Of a stretch of DNA of 64,000 nt, positions 46,472-55,874 are shown piece after piece. Where the stretch lies: contig BNBH01000005.1 in assembly GCA_014655195.1 (NCBI GenBank), positions 186,334 to 250,333 of the forward strand, read 5' to 3'. The stretch's first letter is position 1. Every line of letters begins with the position of its first letter. The notes under the pieces are model-generated. The model worked only from the letters and a program-made list of their open reading frames with translations, had not been told where the DNA came from and did no database searches. Origin of the DNA: Streptomyces cellulosae. Its GTDB lineage: Bacteria; Actinomycetota; Actinomycetes; Streptomycetales; Streptomycetaceae. The position numbers were made by a program, and so were the translations under genes.

Positions 46472-47264
46472 GATGTTCGTAGTCCCTTGCTGTTGCGCTG
46501 AGCAGAGCCAGTGATTCCTTGAGCGGCAGCGCGTTGCCCAGTGCGAAATCGTAGCGATGCTGCAGCTCCTGAACGACTGATGGGCTGTCGTGGATCTTCC
46601 CCATGTACAGGCCCTCCCCGTAGGCCACGGGCGGCTGATCCTCGAACCACATCAGCGTGAGCATGTTGCTCAGGAGGGGATGCATGCCCAGTGTGAAGGG
46701 CAGAAGGTGAAGCTGGATCCGCTCGGCCTCGGCGAGTCCGATGAGGTGGTTGATCTGCTCCGCCATGACGTCCGGGCCGCCGATCCGGCGTCGGAGCACC
46801 GCTTCATCCAGGAGCGCCCACACTACGGGTGTCACTGGGTCGGCAAGGATTTTCGCGCGTTCCAGGCGTGTGACAAGGCGCCTGTCACGTTCCTGTTCAC
46901 TCGCCGGAGGGAATGGCATGCTCAGAACCGCACGTGCGTACCTTTCCGTCTGGAGGATGCCGGGAACGAACGACAGGGCGAACTCCCTGATCATCGTCGC
47001 CTGCTGTTCGAGCTGAAGGGCCGCCTCGAAGTACCCCGCGACAGCGGTGTCGTCGTCCGGAAGGAAGCTGCTGAGCACATCTCCCGTGTTCAGCGCCCTG
47101 TCGAGGCGTCGCGCGTCCTCCTTGGACGGGGTGCGCCGGCCCGCCTCGATGTGCGCGATGTGCGAACGCGTCATGACGGCGGCCGTCGCCAGCTCCTGCT
47201 GTGTCAGCCCCGCCGCCTCGCGCTGCGTCTTCAGCCACTCCCCATAGATGTTGCTCAACGTCAA
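46464..47264 (-). CDS. XRE-family regulator with DUF5753
   Basis: A 266-aa regulator. The helix-turn-helix (about residues 8-64) reads LKTQREAAGLTQQELATAAV then HIAHIEAGRRTPSKEDARRL. The DUF5753 sensor part has YFEAALQLEQQATMIREFAL, VPGILQTERYARAVL and GMHPLLSNMLTLMWFEDQPP. The start is TTG 47264 or, better spaced from GGGAG, TTG 47258. An inverted repeat just upstream (47271-47291) suggests self-control. It forms a unit with the DUF397 gene downstream and is divergent from two small genes. Confidence 0.88.
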   Translation of the reverse strand: MTLSNIYGEWLKTQREAAGLTQQELATAAVMTRSHIAHIEAGRRTPSKEDARRLDRALNTGDVLSSFLPDDDTAVAGYFEAALQLEQQATMIREFALSFVPGILQTERYARAVLSMPFPPASEQERDRRLVTRLERAKILADPVTPVVWALLDEAVLRRRIGGPDVMAEQINHLIGLAEAERIQLHLLPFTLGMHPLLSNMLTLMWFEDQPPVAYGEGLYMGKIHDSPSVVQELQHRYDFALGNALPLKESLALLSATARDYEHHG

Positions 47265-47270
47265 CTCCCG

Positions 47271-47291
47271 TGTGACAGATGCGTTGTCACA
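47271..47291. promoter_or_regulatory. Inverted repeat TGTGACA-N7-TGTCACA upstream of the XRE gene
   Basis: Perfect 7-bp arms with a 7-bp spacer, seven bases from the XRE start and 63 bp before the divergent small gene. Probably the operator of the XRE protein for both directions. Confidence 0.65.
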
Positions 47292-47353
47292 TCCGACCCT
47301 CTGGCGAGCCTAGCCCGGCCCGTCTCACTCTGTGAGTGGATCGCTACGCAGCG

Positions 47354-47815
47354 ATGTCCATGCACCTCGACCTGCCCTCGGGCACGGAAGACCCCCGCGA
47401 CCGCTACCGACGGCCCGGGGGCATGGCCCTCAACCGCAACGGAGTTGAAGACGTGTTGCACCGTATCGCCTGTCTCCTGGAGCCGCTGCTGCGGCTCCTG
47501 TGGCCCGCCTCCGGGCGCCACCGGCACGAGAACCGCCACCGCGCCCAGGGAGCGGCATCCACCCCTGCGCCGGACGCCCCCCTCGCACCCGGCCGCCGCC
47601 CCTCCCCGTACGAGGCACTCCTCCGCGGCGAGGACTCCCGGCTCGTCCGCCCCTACCTCCTCGCCCACGAACGACGCGCGCAGGCCAGGCGGCAGCGCGC
47701 CCGGCGCCGGACCCTCTGGCTCGCCGTGCACGGCATCGACGTAGGGCCACGGCGTATCCACGGTGTCGACGTCGGCTCCCGCCGGATGCGGGGCAACGAG
47801 GTGACCGCCGCGTGA
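47354..47815 (+). CDS. Small Arg-rich protein of unknown function
   Basis: A 153-aa protein from ATG 47354, with another ATG at 47360 and no good SD. The middle has GVEDVLHRIACLLEPLLRLL, possibly amphipathic. RRPSPYEALLRGEDSRLVRP is followed by a strongly basic stretch ERRAQARRQRARRR. The C-terminus repeats itself: GIDVGPRRIH then GVDVGSRRMR. Its stop overlaps the start of the next gene (GTGA). Proteins like this accompany DUF397/XRE loci in Streptomyces, as I recall, without known function. Basic charge could mean nucleic-acid binding. Confidence 0.6.
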   Translation: MSMHLDLPSGTEDPRDRYRRPGGMALNRNGVEDVLHRIACLLEPLLRLLWPASGRHRHENRHRAQGAASTPAPDAPLAPGRRPSPYEALLRGEDSRLVRPYLLAHERRAQARRQRARRRTLWLAVHGIDVGPRRIHGVDVGSRRMRGNEVTAA

Positions 47816-48180
47816 TCTACGAGAGCCGAGACGTCGCCGCCACCACAGCCGCCCGGCCCCGCCTCCTCCCCTGGTCCAACCTCGACGGCAACCCCTGCTA
47901 CCTCGTCACCGACGACACCGGAACCGGCCGTCTCTCGCGCCTCGCCGACGAGATCGAAGCCGTCCAGCTCGGCATGGCGGACGACCTTCTCGGCCACGCC
48001 GTCGATCTCCTGGGCGACACCAGGGCCACCGCGCCCCAGCTCCGTCACCTCGCCGCCTGCCTGGCCGAGGCGCTTCACGACGTCCACCGCATCGCCCGTA
48101 GCAGGGGAGCGCGTCTCCACGTGTCCGACGGTGACGAGGAGGACGCCGACGCCGTCCCGGAAGGGGGCCCGGGCACCTGA
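47812..48180 (+). CDS. Small conserved protein coupled to the Arg-rich gene
   Basis: A 122-aa acidic protein beginning at GTG 47812 inside the previous stop. It reads RLLPWSNLDGNPCYLVTDDT, then LADEIEAVQLGMADDLLGHA, and LRHLAACLAEALHDVHRIAR, predicted to be helical. No catalytic motif or signal peptide is visible. The acidic charge next to a strongly basic partner translated by coupling suggests that the two could bind each other; this is a guess. A terminator follows. Confidence 0.65.
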   Translation: MIYESRDVAATTAARPRLLPWSNLDGNPCYLVTDDTGTGRLSRLADEIEAVQLGMADDLLGHAVDLLGDTRATAPQLRHLAACLAEALHDVHRIARSRGARLHVSDGDEEDADAVPEGGPGT

Positions 48181-48195
48181 CCCACCGCTGGGGCG

Positions 48196-48230
48196 GGCCG
48201 GCCGCCCTCTTCGTCAGAGGGAGGCTGGCC
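48196..48230. terminator. Bidirectional hairpin before the nuclease gene stop
   Basis: Bases 48196-48209 pair with 48217-48230 (14 bp, one mismatch, one wobble) around TTCGTCA. It lies between convergent stops at 48180 and 48241. Confidence 0.75.
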
Positions 48231-48240
48231 GAGGTGAGGC

Positions 48241-49062
48241 CTACCAGATCGACTCGACCCACTCCGGGTGGTCGATGAACGGGTTCCGGTTGTGCTGGTA
48301 CGACTCGTAGATCACGTCGTTGCGGTGCTGCTCGAAGGCGTCCGGCGGGTCCTGTTCGTTCCACTCCTTGAGTACGGAGAGCTTGCCGATGTACGGCGCG
48401 GAGCCGTTGCTCACGCTGTTGTTCGGCTCCAGGTCGGGCCAGCCGTCGGTGCCCTCGTAGCGGACCGCCATGTAGAAGATCATGCGGGCCACGTCGCCCT
48501 TGACCGCGTCGCGCGGCTCGAAGGAGTCGGAGTCGGTGAGGCTGCCCCCGCCGTTCGCGACGGCGCTGCCGCCGTTGTCGAAGTCCTTGTTGCCGCGGAC
48601 GCTGTTGACCTGGACGTCCGACGGACGCAGGTGGTGGATGTCGGTGCCGGGGCCGGTGGAGGTGCCGAAGTCGCCGTGGGACTTGGCCCAGACGTGCTCG
48701 CGGTTCCAGTCGCCCACGTCACCGCCGTTGAGTGACTTGCTGCGGGAGACGCCGGAGTACAGCAGGATCACGTTGCCGCTGTTCGACGGGTCCTCGTCGG
48801 TCTCCTTGAGGGCGTCCCAGACGGCCGAGTACGACAGCTTCGTCTGGTCGCTGATGATCGAGTTGAGGGCGGACTTGAGGGCCTCGCCGGTCTTGCCCTC
48901 GGCGCCCTCGTAGTAGTCGGCCACCGCGGCGGCCCGGGTCTCGGGGGCGGGCGCGGAGGCGCCGGCCGTGGCGGGGGTGAGGGCGGGGACGGCGAGTCCG
49001 GCGAGGACGGCGGCGCTCGCCAGCGCCACCGCCTTCCGGCGGCGTATGCGCACAACAGGCAT
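48241..49062 (-). CDS. Secreted endonuclease I family nuclease
   Basis: A 273-aa secreted nuclease. A basic start and AVALASAAVLAGLAVPALTP form the signal peptide (cleavage near residue 36). The His-Me (beta-beta-alpha-metal) core of the EndA/NucM family is seen in DWNREHVWAKSHGDF, TDIHHLRPSDVQVNSVRGNK and later VARMIFYMAVRYEG, ending NPFIDHPEWVESIW as the family does. It should cut DNA or RNA outside the cell for phosphate and nucleoside scavenging. The start has no clear SD; a longer frame upstream lacks support. Confidence 0.9.
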   Translation of the reverse strand: MPVVRIRRRKAVALASAAVLAGLAVPALTPATAGASAPAPETRAAAVADYYEGAEGKTGEALKSALNSIISDQTKLSYSAVWDALKETDEDPSNSGNVILLYSGVSRSKSLNGGDVGDWNREHVWAKSHGDFGTSTGPGTDIHHLRPSDVQVNSVRGNKDFDNGGSAVANGGGSLTDSDSFEPRDAVKGDVARMIFYMAVRYEGTDGWPDLEPNNSVSNGSAPYIGKLSVLKEWNEQDPPDAFEQHRNDVIYESYQHNRNPFIDHPEWVESIW

Positions 49063-49277
49063 GTGGGGTGTCCGATCTACGCGGGTTGCACAAGGGAGAT
49101 ACCCGAGAGACTGGCATGGACATGCAGTCAAGCGCGTGGAGACAGCGTGTCGATTGCGTGACGAGAATCCGACGTCGCGTAGGCGGTGTGCGCCCACGGA
49201 ATTGTTGCGGAGGGATGAAATCCGCTTCCGGCGGCGTTGCAGCCTTCCGGTAGATCAGGACGATCGGAGGACACCGC

Positions 49278-52200
49278 GTGACAGCGCAACGGGGATGGGC
49301 ACGACGACTGGCCGCCTACGCGTGGCGGCACCCCAGGAACGTCGTCCTGGCCCTCGGCTCCTCCCTCGCGGGTATGGCCGTGATGGCCCTGGTCCCGCTG
49401 ATCACCAAGGTGATCATCGACGACGTGATCGGGGACAAGACCCGGGACATGGGCACCTGGGCCGGCCTCCTCGTCGCCGCCGCGCTCGCCGTCTACGTCC
49501 TCACGTACGTCCGCCGCTACTACGGCGGACGCCTCGCCCTGGACGTCCAGCACGACCTGCGCACCGAGATGTTCGGGTCGATCGCCCGGCTCGACGGCAG
49601 ACGCCAGGACGAGCTGTCCACCGGTCAGGTCGTCGGCCGCGCCACCAGCGACCTCCAGCTCATCCAGGGCCTGCTCTTCATGCTGCCGATGACCATCGGC
49701 AACCTGCTGCTGTTCGTGATCTCCCTGGTGATCATGGCGTCGCTGTCCCTGCCGCTCACCGCCATCGCGCTCGCCGTCGCCCCCGCCCTGTGGTGGATCG
49801 CCAAGCGCAGCCGCACCCGGCTGCACCCCTCCACCTGGTACGCCCAGGCGCAGGCGGGCGCCGTCGCCGGGGTGGTGGACGGGGCGGTCAGCGGCGTCCG
49901 CGTGGTCAAGGGATTCGGCCAGGAGGACCAGGAGACCGGCAAGCTCCGTGAGGTCGGCCGCCGGCTGTTCGCGGGACGCCTGCGCACCATCAGGCTGAAC
50001 TCCCGCTACACCCCCGCCCTCCAGTCCGTGCCCGCCCTCGGCCAGGTCGCGATGCTCGCCCTCGGCGGCTTCCTCGCGGTGCGCGGCCACATCACGCTCG
50101 GCACGTTCGTCGCCTTCTCCACCTACCTCGCCCAGCTCGTCGGCCCGGTCCGGATGCTCGCCGTCGTCCTCACCGTCGCCCAGCAGGCCCGCGCCGGCAC
50201 CGAACGCGTCCTCGACCTGATCGACACCGAGCCGTCCCTCACCGACGGCACCAAGGAACTGCCCGCCGACGCCCCCGCGACCGTCGAGTTCGACGACGTC
50301 GCCTTCGGCTACGACCCCGAGCGGCCCGTCCTGGACGGCCTGTCCTTCGAGATCCGTCCCGGCGAGACCCTCGCCGTGGTCGGCGCCTCCGGCTCCGGCA
50401 AGTCCACCGTCTCCCTGCTGCTGCCGCGCTTCTACGACGTCACCCGGGGCGCCGTCCTGGTCGGCGGCCACGACGTGCGTGAGCTGACCACCGCCTCGCT
50501 GCGCGCCGCCATCGGCCTGGTCCCGGAGGACTCCTTCCTGTTCTCCGACACCGTCCGGAACAACATCGCCTACGGCCGCCCCGACGCCACCGACGAGCAG
50601 ATAAGGGCCGCCGCCCACGCCGCCCAGGCCGACCGCTTCATCGACGAGCTGCCCGACGGCTACGACACCACCGTCGGCGAGCACGGCCTCACCCTCTCCG
50701 GCGGCCAGCGCCAGCGCATCGCCCTGGCCCGCGCGATCCTCACCGACCCGCGCCTGCTGGTCCTGGACGACGCCACGTCCGCCGTGGACGCCCGCGTCGA
50801 GCACGAGATCCACGAGGCGCTCAAGAGCGTCATGCGGGGCCGCACGACCCTGCTGATCGCCCACCGCCGCTCCACCCTCAACCTCGCCGACCGCATCGCC
50901 GTCCTCGAGAACGGCCGCCTCGCCGCCCTCGGCACCCACGACGAGCTCCAGCGGACCTCCCCGCTGTACCGGAGGCTGCTCACCGACCCCGACGAGCTGG
51001 GCGCCGTCTCCCCGGGCCACACCCCGCCCGCCGGACCCCGCGAGGAGGACTCCTCCGTCCGCGCCGAGCTGGACGCCGAGTTCGACGCCGAGCGGGGCGT
51101 CACCCCCCGCCTGTGGACGGGCGACCGCGAGCCCAGGGACACCGCCCTGGACGGCGCCCCGGCCACCCCGGAGCTCCTCGAACAGGTCGCCGCCCTGCCC
51201 CCGGCCGACGACGTGCCCGACGTCGACGAGGCCCGCGCCGTCCGCGCCGAGGACTCCTACGGCCTGCGCCGCCTGCTACAGGGCTTCCGCACGCCCCTGC
51301 TGATCAGCCTCGCCCTGGTCGCTGTCGACGCCGGGATGGGCCTGCTGCTGCCGATCCTGATCCGGCACGGCATCGACGAGGGCGTCACCGAGGCCGCCCA
51401 GGGCGCCGTCTGGGCGGCCGCCCTGCTCGGCCTGCTCACCGTGCTCACCCAGTGGGCGGCGCAGACCGGCGAGATCCGTATGACCGGACGCACCGGCGAA
51501 CGCGTGCTGTACACCCTGCGGCTGAAGATCTTCGCCCAGCTCCAGCGGCTCGGCCTCGACTTCTACGAGCGTGAGCTGACCGGCCGGATCATGACCCGGA
51601 TGACCACGGACGTCGACGCGCTGTCCACGTTCCTGCAGACCGGCCTGGTCACCGCGTTCGTCTCGGTCGTCACCTTCTTCGGCATCATGGTCGCCCTGCT
51701 GGCGCTCGACGTCGGCCTCGCCCTCGTCGTCTTCGCCACCCTGCCGCTGCTGATCGTCGCCACGTACTTCTTCCGCCGGGCCAGCGTGAAGGCCTACGAG
51801 CTGGCGCGGGAGCGGGTGTCGGTGGTCAACGCCGACCTCCAGGAGTCCGTGGCCGGGCTGCGGATCGTGCAGGCCTTCCGCCGCGAGGGCGACGGGGCCC
51901 GCCGGTTCGCCGAGCGCAGCGCCGCCTACCGCAGCGCCCGTATCCGCGGCCAGTGGCTGATCTCGGTGTACTTCCCGTTCGTGCAGCTGCTGTCCTCGAT
52001 CGCCGCGGCGGCCGTGCTGGTGGTCGGCGGCGGCCGGGTGGACGACGGCACGCTCGCCATCGGCTCGCTGGTCGCGTACCTGCTCTACATCGACCTGTTC
52101 TTCGCGCCCGTGCAGCAGCTCTCCCAGGTCTTCGACGGCTACCAGCAGGCGTCCGTCTCCCTCGGCCGCATCCAGGACCTGCTGCGCGAGCCGACGTCCA

Positions 52201-52985
52201 CGCAGCCCCCGGCGAAGCCGCTGCCGGTGACGTCCCTGCGCGGCGACATCGCCTTCGAGGACGTGCACTTCTCCTACGGGGACGGCGAGGAGGCCCTCAC
52301 CGCCGTCGACCTGACCATCCCGGCCGGGCAGACCGTCGCGTTCGTCGGCGAGACCGGCGCCGGCAAGTCCACCCTGGTCAAGCTGGTCGCCCGGTTCTAC
52401 GACCCCACCTCCGGGCGGGTCACCGTCGACGGCACCGACCTGCGCGACCTGGACCTCACGGCGTACCGGCACCGGCTGGGCGTCGTACCGCAGGAGGCGT
52501 ACCTCTTCCCCGGCACCGTCCGCGACGCCATCGCCTACGGCCGTCCCGACGCCACCGACGCCGAGGTGGAGGCCGCGGCTCGCGCGGTCGGCGCGCACGA
52601 GATGATCGCCACCCTGGAGGGCGGCTACCTGCACGAGGTCGCCGAGCGCGGCCGCAACCTGTCGGCGGGCCAGCGCCAGTTGATCGCGCTCGCCCGCGCC
52701 GAACTGGTGAACCCCGACGTGCTGCTGCTCGACGAGGCCACCGCCGCCCTCGACCTCGCCACCGAGGCGCAGGTCAACGCGGCCACCGACCGCCTGGCCG
52801 GCCGCCGCACCACACTCGTCGTCGCCCACCGGCTGACCACCGCCGCCCGCGCCGACCGGGTCGTCGTCATGGACCACGGCCGCGTCGCCGAGGACGGCAC
52901 CCACGAGGAACTGCTGCGCAAGGGCGGCCGGTACGCCGCGCTGTGGCGGACGTTCGTCGGCGAGGACGTACCCGCACCGGCCTGA
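49278..52985 (+). CDS. Single-chain ABC exporter with two TMD-NBD halves
   Basis: A 1235-aa full-length type IV exporter: TMD1 (about 1-320), NBD1 (about 340-590), a charged linker, TMD2 (about 670-960), NBD2 (about 985-1225). NBD1: Walker [11 protein letters not shown], signature LSGGQRQR, Walker [10 protein letters not shown], His in IAHRRS. NBD2: Walker [11 protein letters not shown], signature LSAGQRQL, Walker B LLLDEATA, His in VAHRLT. Asp replaces the catalytic Glu after Walker B in NBD1, and NBD2 has LSAGQ, so one ATP site is degenerate. GTG 49278 has GGAGG upstream. Relatives are heterodimeric multidrug or lipid exporters; the substrate is unknown. Confidence 0.93.
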   Translation: MTAQRGWARRLAAYAWRHPRNVVLALGSSLAGMAVMALVPLITKVIIDDVIGDKTRDMGTWAGLLVAAALAVYVLTYVRRYYGGRLALDVQHDLRTEMFGSIARLDGRRQDELSTGQVVGRATSDLQLIQGLLFMLPMTIGNLLLFVISLVIMASLSLPLTAIALAVAPALWWIAKRSRTRLHPSTWYAQAQAGAVAGVVDGAVSGVRVVKGFGQEDQETGKLREVGRRLFAGRLRTIRLNSRYTPALQSVPALGQVAMLALGGFLAVRGHITLGTFVAFSTYLAQLVGPVRMLAVVLTVAQQARAGTERVLDLIDTEPSLTDGTKELPADAPATVEFDDVAFGYDPERPVLDGLSFEIRPGETLAVVGASGSGKSTVSLLLPRFYDVTRGAVLVGGHDVRELTTASLRAAIGLVPEDSFLFSDTVRNNIAYGRPDATDEQIRAAAHAAQADRFIDELPDGYDTTVGEHGLTLSGGQRQRIALARAILTDPRLLVLDDATSAVDARVEHEIHEALKSVMRGRTTLLIAHRRSTLNLADRIAVLENGRLAALGTHDELQRTSPLYRRLLTDPDELGAVSPGHTPPAGPREEDSSVRAELDAEFDAERGVTPRLWTGDREPRDTALDGAPATPELLEQVAALPPADDVPDVDEARAVRAEDSYGLRRLLQGFRTPLLISLALVAVDAGMGLLLPILIRHGIDEGVTEAAQGAVWAAALLGLLTVLTQWAAQTGEIRMTGRTGERVLYTLRLKIFAQLQRLGLDFYERELTGRIMTRMTTDVDALSTFLQTGLVTAFVSVVTFFGIMVALLALDVGLALVVFATLPLLIVATYFFRRASVKAYELARERVSVVNADLQESVAGLRIVQAFRREGDGARRFAERSAAYRSARIRGQWLISVYFPFVQLLSSIAAAAVLVVGGGRVDDGTLAIGSLVAYLLYIDLFFAPVQQLSQVFDGYQQASVSLGRIQDLLREPTSTQPPAKPLPVTSLRGDIAFEDVHFSYGDGEEALTAVDLTIPAGQTVAFVGETGAGKSTLVKLVARFYDPTSGRVTVDGTDLRDLDLTAYRHRLGVVPQEAYLFPGTVRDAIAYGRPDATDAEVEAAARAVGAHEMIATLEGGYLHEVAERGRNLSAGQRQLIALARAELVNPDVLLLDEATAALDLATEAQVNAATDRLAGRRTTLVVAHRLTTAARADRVVVMDHGRVAEDGTHEELLRKGGRYAALWRTFVGEDVPAPA

Positions 52986-53097
52986 TCCGGCCGCCCGCGA
53001 CCGGCGCACGCCGGCTCGCGCAACCGTGCGGCCTACGCCGTGCGTCCGTACACGCGTACGCCGTCGGTTCCGGCGGGCGCGGTACGGGAGGACGACT

Positions 53098-53487
53098 GTG
53101 CGCAGTGGAGCGATACACCGCCGAATCGCGGCGGGCCTTGCGGTGCTGACCACGTCGGGGCTGCTCGCCCTGGCCGCACCCGCCCAGGAGGCGGAGGCGG
53201 CCGCGCTGTGCCCCGGGCGCAAGGTGCGGACCCTGCCGTTCTCCACCGGGTCCGTGCTCGTCTACAAGCGCGGCGGGTACGTCTGCGCCGTCACCGTCGC
53301 CAGGAAGCAGGGCGTGAAACGGAAGATGGCGGTGAGCGTACGGGCGCGCGGGGGCCGGCCCGTGGTCGACGAGGGCCAGTTCGCGTACCACGCGGGCCCG
53401 GTGACCGTGCACGCCGGACGCCGCTGCGTGTGGGTCACCGGCCAGGTCGCGGGGGACTCCGTCAGCTCCGGCTGGATCCTCTGCTGA
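53098..53487 (+). CDS. Small secreted four-cysteine protein
   Basis: A 129-aa exported protein. GTG 53098 follows GGGAGGAC. The signal peptide (IHRRIAAGLAVLTTSGLLAL) ends near EAEAAA. The mature 90 residues have four Cys (LCPGRK, YVCAVT, RRCVWV and the final WILC), which could make two disulfides, and a beta-rich pattern with a basic middle (VARKQGVKRKM). I do not recognise the family. It lies between the ABC exporter and the peptidase gene without overlap. Confidence 0.7.
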   Translation: MRSGAIHRRIAAGLAVLTTSGLLALAAPAQEAEAAALCPGRKVRTLPFSTGSVLVYKRGGYVCAVTVARKQGVKRKMAVSVRARGGRPVVDEGQFAYHAGPVTVHAGRRCVWVTGQVAGDSVSSGWILC

Positions 53488-53593
53488 CCCGCCTCCTTGC
53501 GGGAGACGCACAGGGTTTTCCCTATGTCCCCTGGTGCGGTGAGGAGTTGGTCGAGTAGCTTCCGGCGCACATCTGTCTCACAGGGGAGTGCGC

Positions 53594-55027
53594 ATGCGCA
53601 AGGCGCTCAGATGGCTGCTGGCGCTCACGGTGCTCATAGGCACACTGAGCACGGCCGGGGCGGCCACCGCCGCCGAGCCGGACGCCACCGGCACCACTGA
53701 CATCAAGGAGAGGCTGCTCGCGATCCCGGGCATGAGCCTCATCGAGGAGAAGCCGTACACCGGGTACCGCTTCTTCGTCCTGAACTACACCCAGCCGGTC
53801 GACCACCGCAGGCCCTCCAAGGGCACGTTCCAGCAGCGGATCACCGTGCTGCACAAGGACACCGCGCGGCCCACCGTCTTCTACACCGGCGGCTACAGCG
53901 TCTCCACGACGCCCCGCCGCGCCGAGCCGACCCAGATCGTGGACGGCAACCAGGTCTCCATGGAGTACCGCTTCTTCACCCCGTCCCGGCCCGAGCCGGC
54001 CGACTGGAGCAAGCTGGACATCTGGCAGGCCGCCAGCGACCAGCACCGCATCTTCACCGCGCTGAAGAAGATCTACAGCGAGAACTGGCTCTCCACAGGC
54101 GGTTCCAAGGGCGGCATGACCGCCACCTACTACGAGCGCTTCTACCCCGAGGACATGGACGGCGTCGTCGCCTACGTCGCCCCCAACGACGTGGTGAACA
54201 AGGAGGACTCGGCCTACGACCGGTTCTTCCGCACCGTCGGCACCAAGGAGTGCCGCGACCGGCTGAACGGCGTGCAGCGCGAGGCGCTGGTGCGCCGGGC
54301 CCCGCTGGAGAAGAGGTACGCCGCCTACGCCGCCGAGAACGGCTACACGTTCGACACCATCGGCAGCCTGGACCGGGCCTTCGAGGCCGTCGTCCTGGAC
54401 TACGTGTGGGGCTTCTGGCAGTACAGCACCGTCGCCGACTGCGAGGAGATCCCGGCGGACGCCAGGAACGCCACCGACGACGAGATCTGGACCTCGGTCG
54501 ACACGATCTCCGGCTTCTCGTTCTACACGGACCAGGGCCTGAGCCCGTACACGCCGTACTACTACCAGGCCGGCACCCAGCTGGGCGCGCCGACCATCCA
54601 CTTCCCGCACATCGAGAAGAAGTACGTCCGCTACGGCTACCAGCCGCCGCGCAACTTCGTGCCGCGCTCCATCGACATGAAGTTCCAGCCGCACGTCATG
54701 CGGGACGTCGACACCTGGGTCCGCCACAACGCCCGGCAGATGCTGTTCGTGTACGGCGAGAACGACCCGTGGGGCGCCGAGCCGTTCCGCCTCGGCAAGG
54801 GCGCGCGTGACTCGTACGTCTTCACCGCGCCCGGCATGAACCACGGCGCGAACGTGGCCGGCCTGGTCGAGAAGGAGAAGGCGCTGGCCACCGCGAAGAT
54901 CCTGGAGTGGGCGGACGTCGCCCCGAACGCCGTGCAGGCGAACCCGGCGGCCGCGAAGCCGCTGGCGAAGTTCGACGCCAAGCTCGACAAGCGGGACGCC
55001 GAACCGCGGTTCGCGCTGCGTCCGTGA
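53594..55027 (+). CDS. Secreted S28-like serine peptidase (prolyl/tripeptidyl aminopeptidase type)
   Basis: A 477-aa secreted serine hydrolase. Signal peptide: LRWLLALTVLIGTLSTAGAA. The mature enzyme has NYTQPVDHRRPSKGTFQQRI, typical of this PS-10/S28-like group, the nucleophile Ser in WLSTGGSKGGMTATY, the Asp in YGENDPWGAEP and the His in PGMNHGANV. GGGGA lies seven bases before ATG 53594; the GTG at 53588 is too close. Such Streptomyces enzymes trim N-terminal peptides from extracellular proteins. It converges on a lipoprotein gene 13 bp away. Confidence 0.88.
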   Translation: MRKALRWLLALTVLIGTLSTAGAATAAEPDATGTTDIKERLLAIPGMSLIEEKPYTGYRFFVLNYTQPVDHRRPSKGTFQQRITVLHKDTARPTVFYTGGYSVSTTPRRAEPTQIVDGNQVSMEYRFFTPSRPEPADWSKLDIWQAASDQHRIFTALKKIYSENWLSTGGSKGGMTATYYERFYPEDMDGVVAYVAPNDVVNKEDSAYDRFFRTVGTKECRDRLNGVQREALVRRAPLEKRYAAYAAENGYTFDTIGSLDRAFEAVVLDYVWGFWQYSTVADCEEIPADARNATDDEIWTSVDTISGFSFYTDQGLSPYTPYYYQAGTQLGAPTIHFPHIEKKYVRYGYQPPRNFVPRSIDMKFQPHVMRDVDTWVRHNARQMLFVYGENDPWGAEPFRLGKGARDSYVFTAPGMNHGANVAGLVEKEKALATAKILEWADVAPNAVQANPAAAKPLAKFDAKLDKRDAEPRFALRP

Positions 55028-55040
55028 GGCCGGGGCGGGG

Positions 55041-55667
55041 TCACAGCGGGACGGCGCAGCCGACCGGCGCGGCCCCGCCCAGCCGGACGTAGAGGGCCGT
55101 GGACGCCGGGCACTTCGACCGGGCGTCCACGGCCTTCGTCACCTTGAACTCCGGTTCCCCGGGCCCGTTTCCGTCGCAGGCGGTCTCCCGCACCCGGCCG
55201 CCGTCGAGGGCGTACACGCAGTCGCCGACGACGGTGCGCGGACCGCCCCCGCCGCCCGGGTCGCCCGGGTGCGGCGGCTGGAGATGCCGCATGCAGGCGT
55301 AGCCGCGCGGCACCATGCCGTCGCCGTCCTCGTCGGCGGCGGGCCACTGCTCGCTGATGTGCAGCACGAAGTCGGTGGTGGGCGGGCACAGAGGGCCGTC
55401 GCGCGCGGTGCCGTCGTGCCGGGCCGTGACGCGGGCCGCCGCGCGCTCGCTCGCGCAGGACACCTCGGTGAAGCTGGTGCGCCCGAAGGAGCTGCACTCG
55501 CCGACGTCGAGGAACACCGCCCCGTACCCCGTGGGCCGCACCGGCGACGCCACGGCCGCCGTCCCGTCCGCCGCGTCCGGCGGCGCCTGACGGCACCCGG
55601 CGAGCAGCACCACCCCCGCCAGGGCCCCCACGGCCCGTACCCCCCAGTCGCGCACACGCATCGGCAT
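55041..55667 (-). CDS. Lipoprotein with repeated cysteines, unknown function
   Basis: A 208-aa lipoprotein. VRAVGALAGVVLLAGC gives the lipobox with Cys25. The mature domain has further Cys (ECSSFG, VSCASE, LCPPTT, ACMRHL, DCVYAL, TACDGN, KCPAST, GCAVPL), eight in all, spaced like several disulfides. GYGAVFLDVGECSSFG and PGEPEFKVTKAVDARSKCPA are distinctive; I recall similar septum- or wall-associated lipoproteins in Streptomyces without assigned roles. Start at ATG 55667 with a G-rich run upstream; ATG 55661 is an alternative. Confidence 0.75.
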   Translation of the reverse strand: MPMRVRDWGVRAVGALAGVVLLAGCRQAPPDAADGTAAVASPVRPTGYGAVFLDVGECSSFGRTSFTEVSCASERAAARVTARHDGTARDGPLCPPTTDFVLHISEQWPAADEDGDGMVPRGYACMRHLQPPHPGDPGGGGGPRTVVGDCVYALDGGRVRETACDGNGPGEPEFKVTKAVDARSKCPASTALYVRLGGAAPVGCAVPL

Positions 55668-55874
55668 CCCCCCGGATTCCCCCGCCCCAGCCTGACCGCC
55701 CGATGCCGGGACACGCCAGACAAGTGGGGTCGTTTGCGCATATGGGGGGTGGTGGGCCGGGCGGCTGACGTAGAGGGGATTACGCCCGGCCGGGGAGACG
55801 CCGTGATCACGGCTGACCAGGACGCCTCGTCCGGACCGGCTCGGCGGCACGGTCCGGACGGGCGTCCCCGGCCG

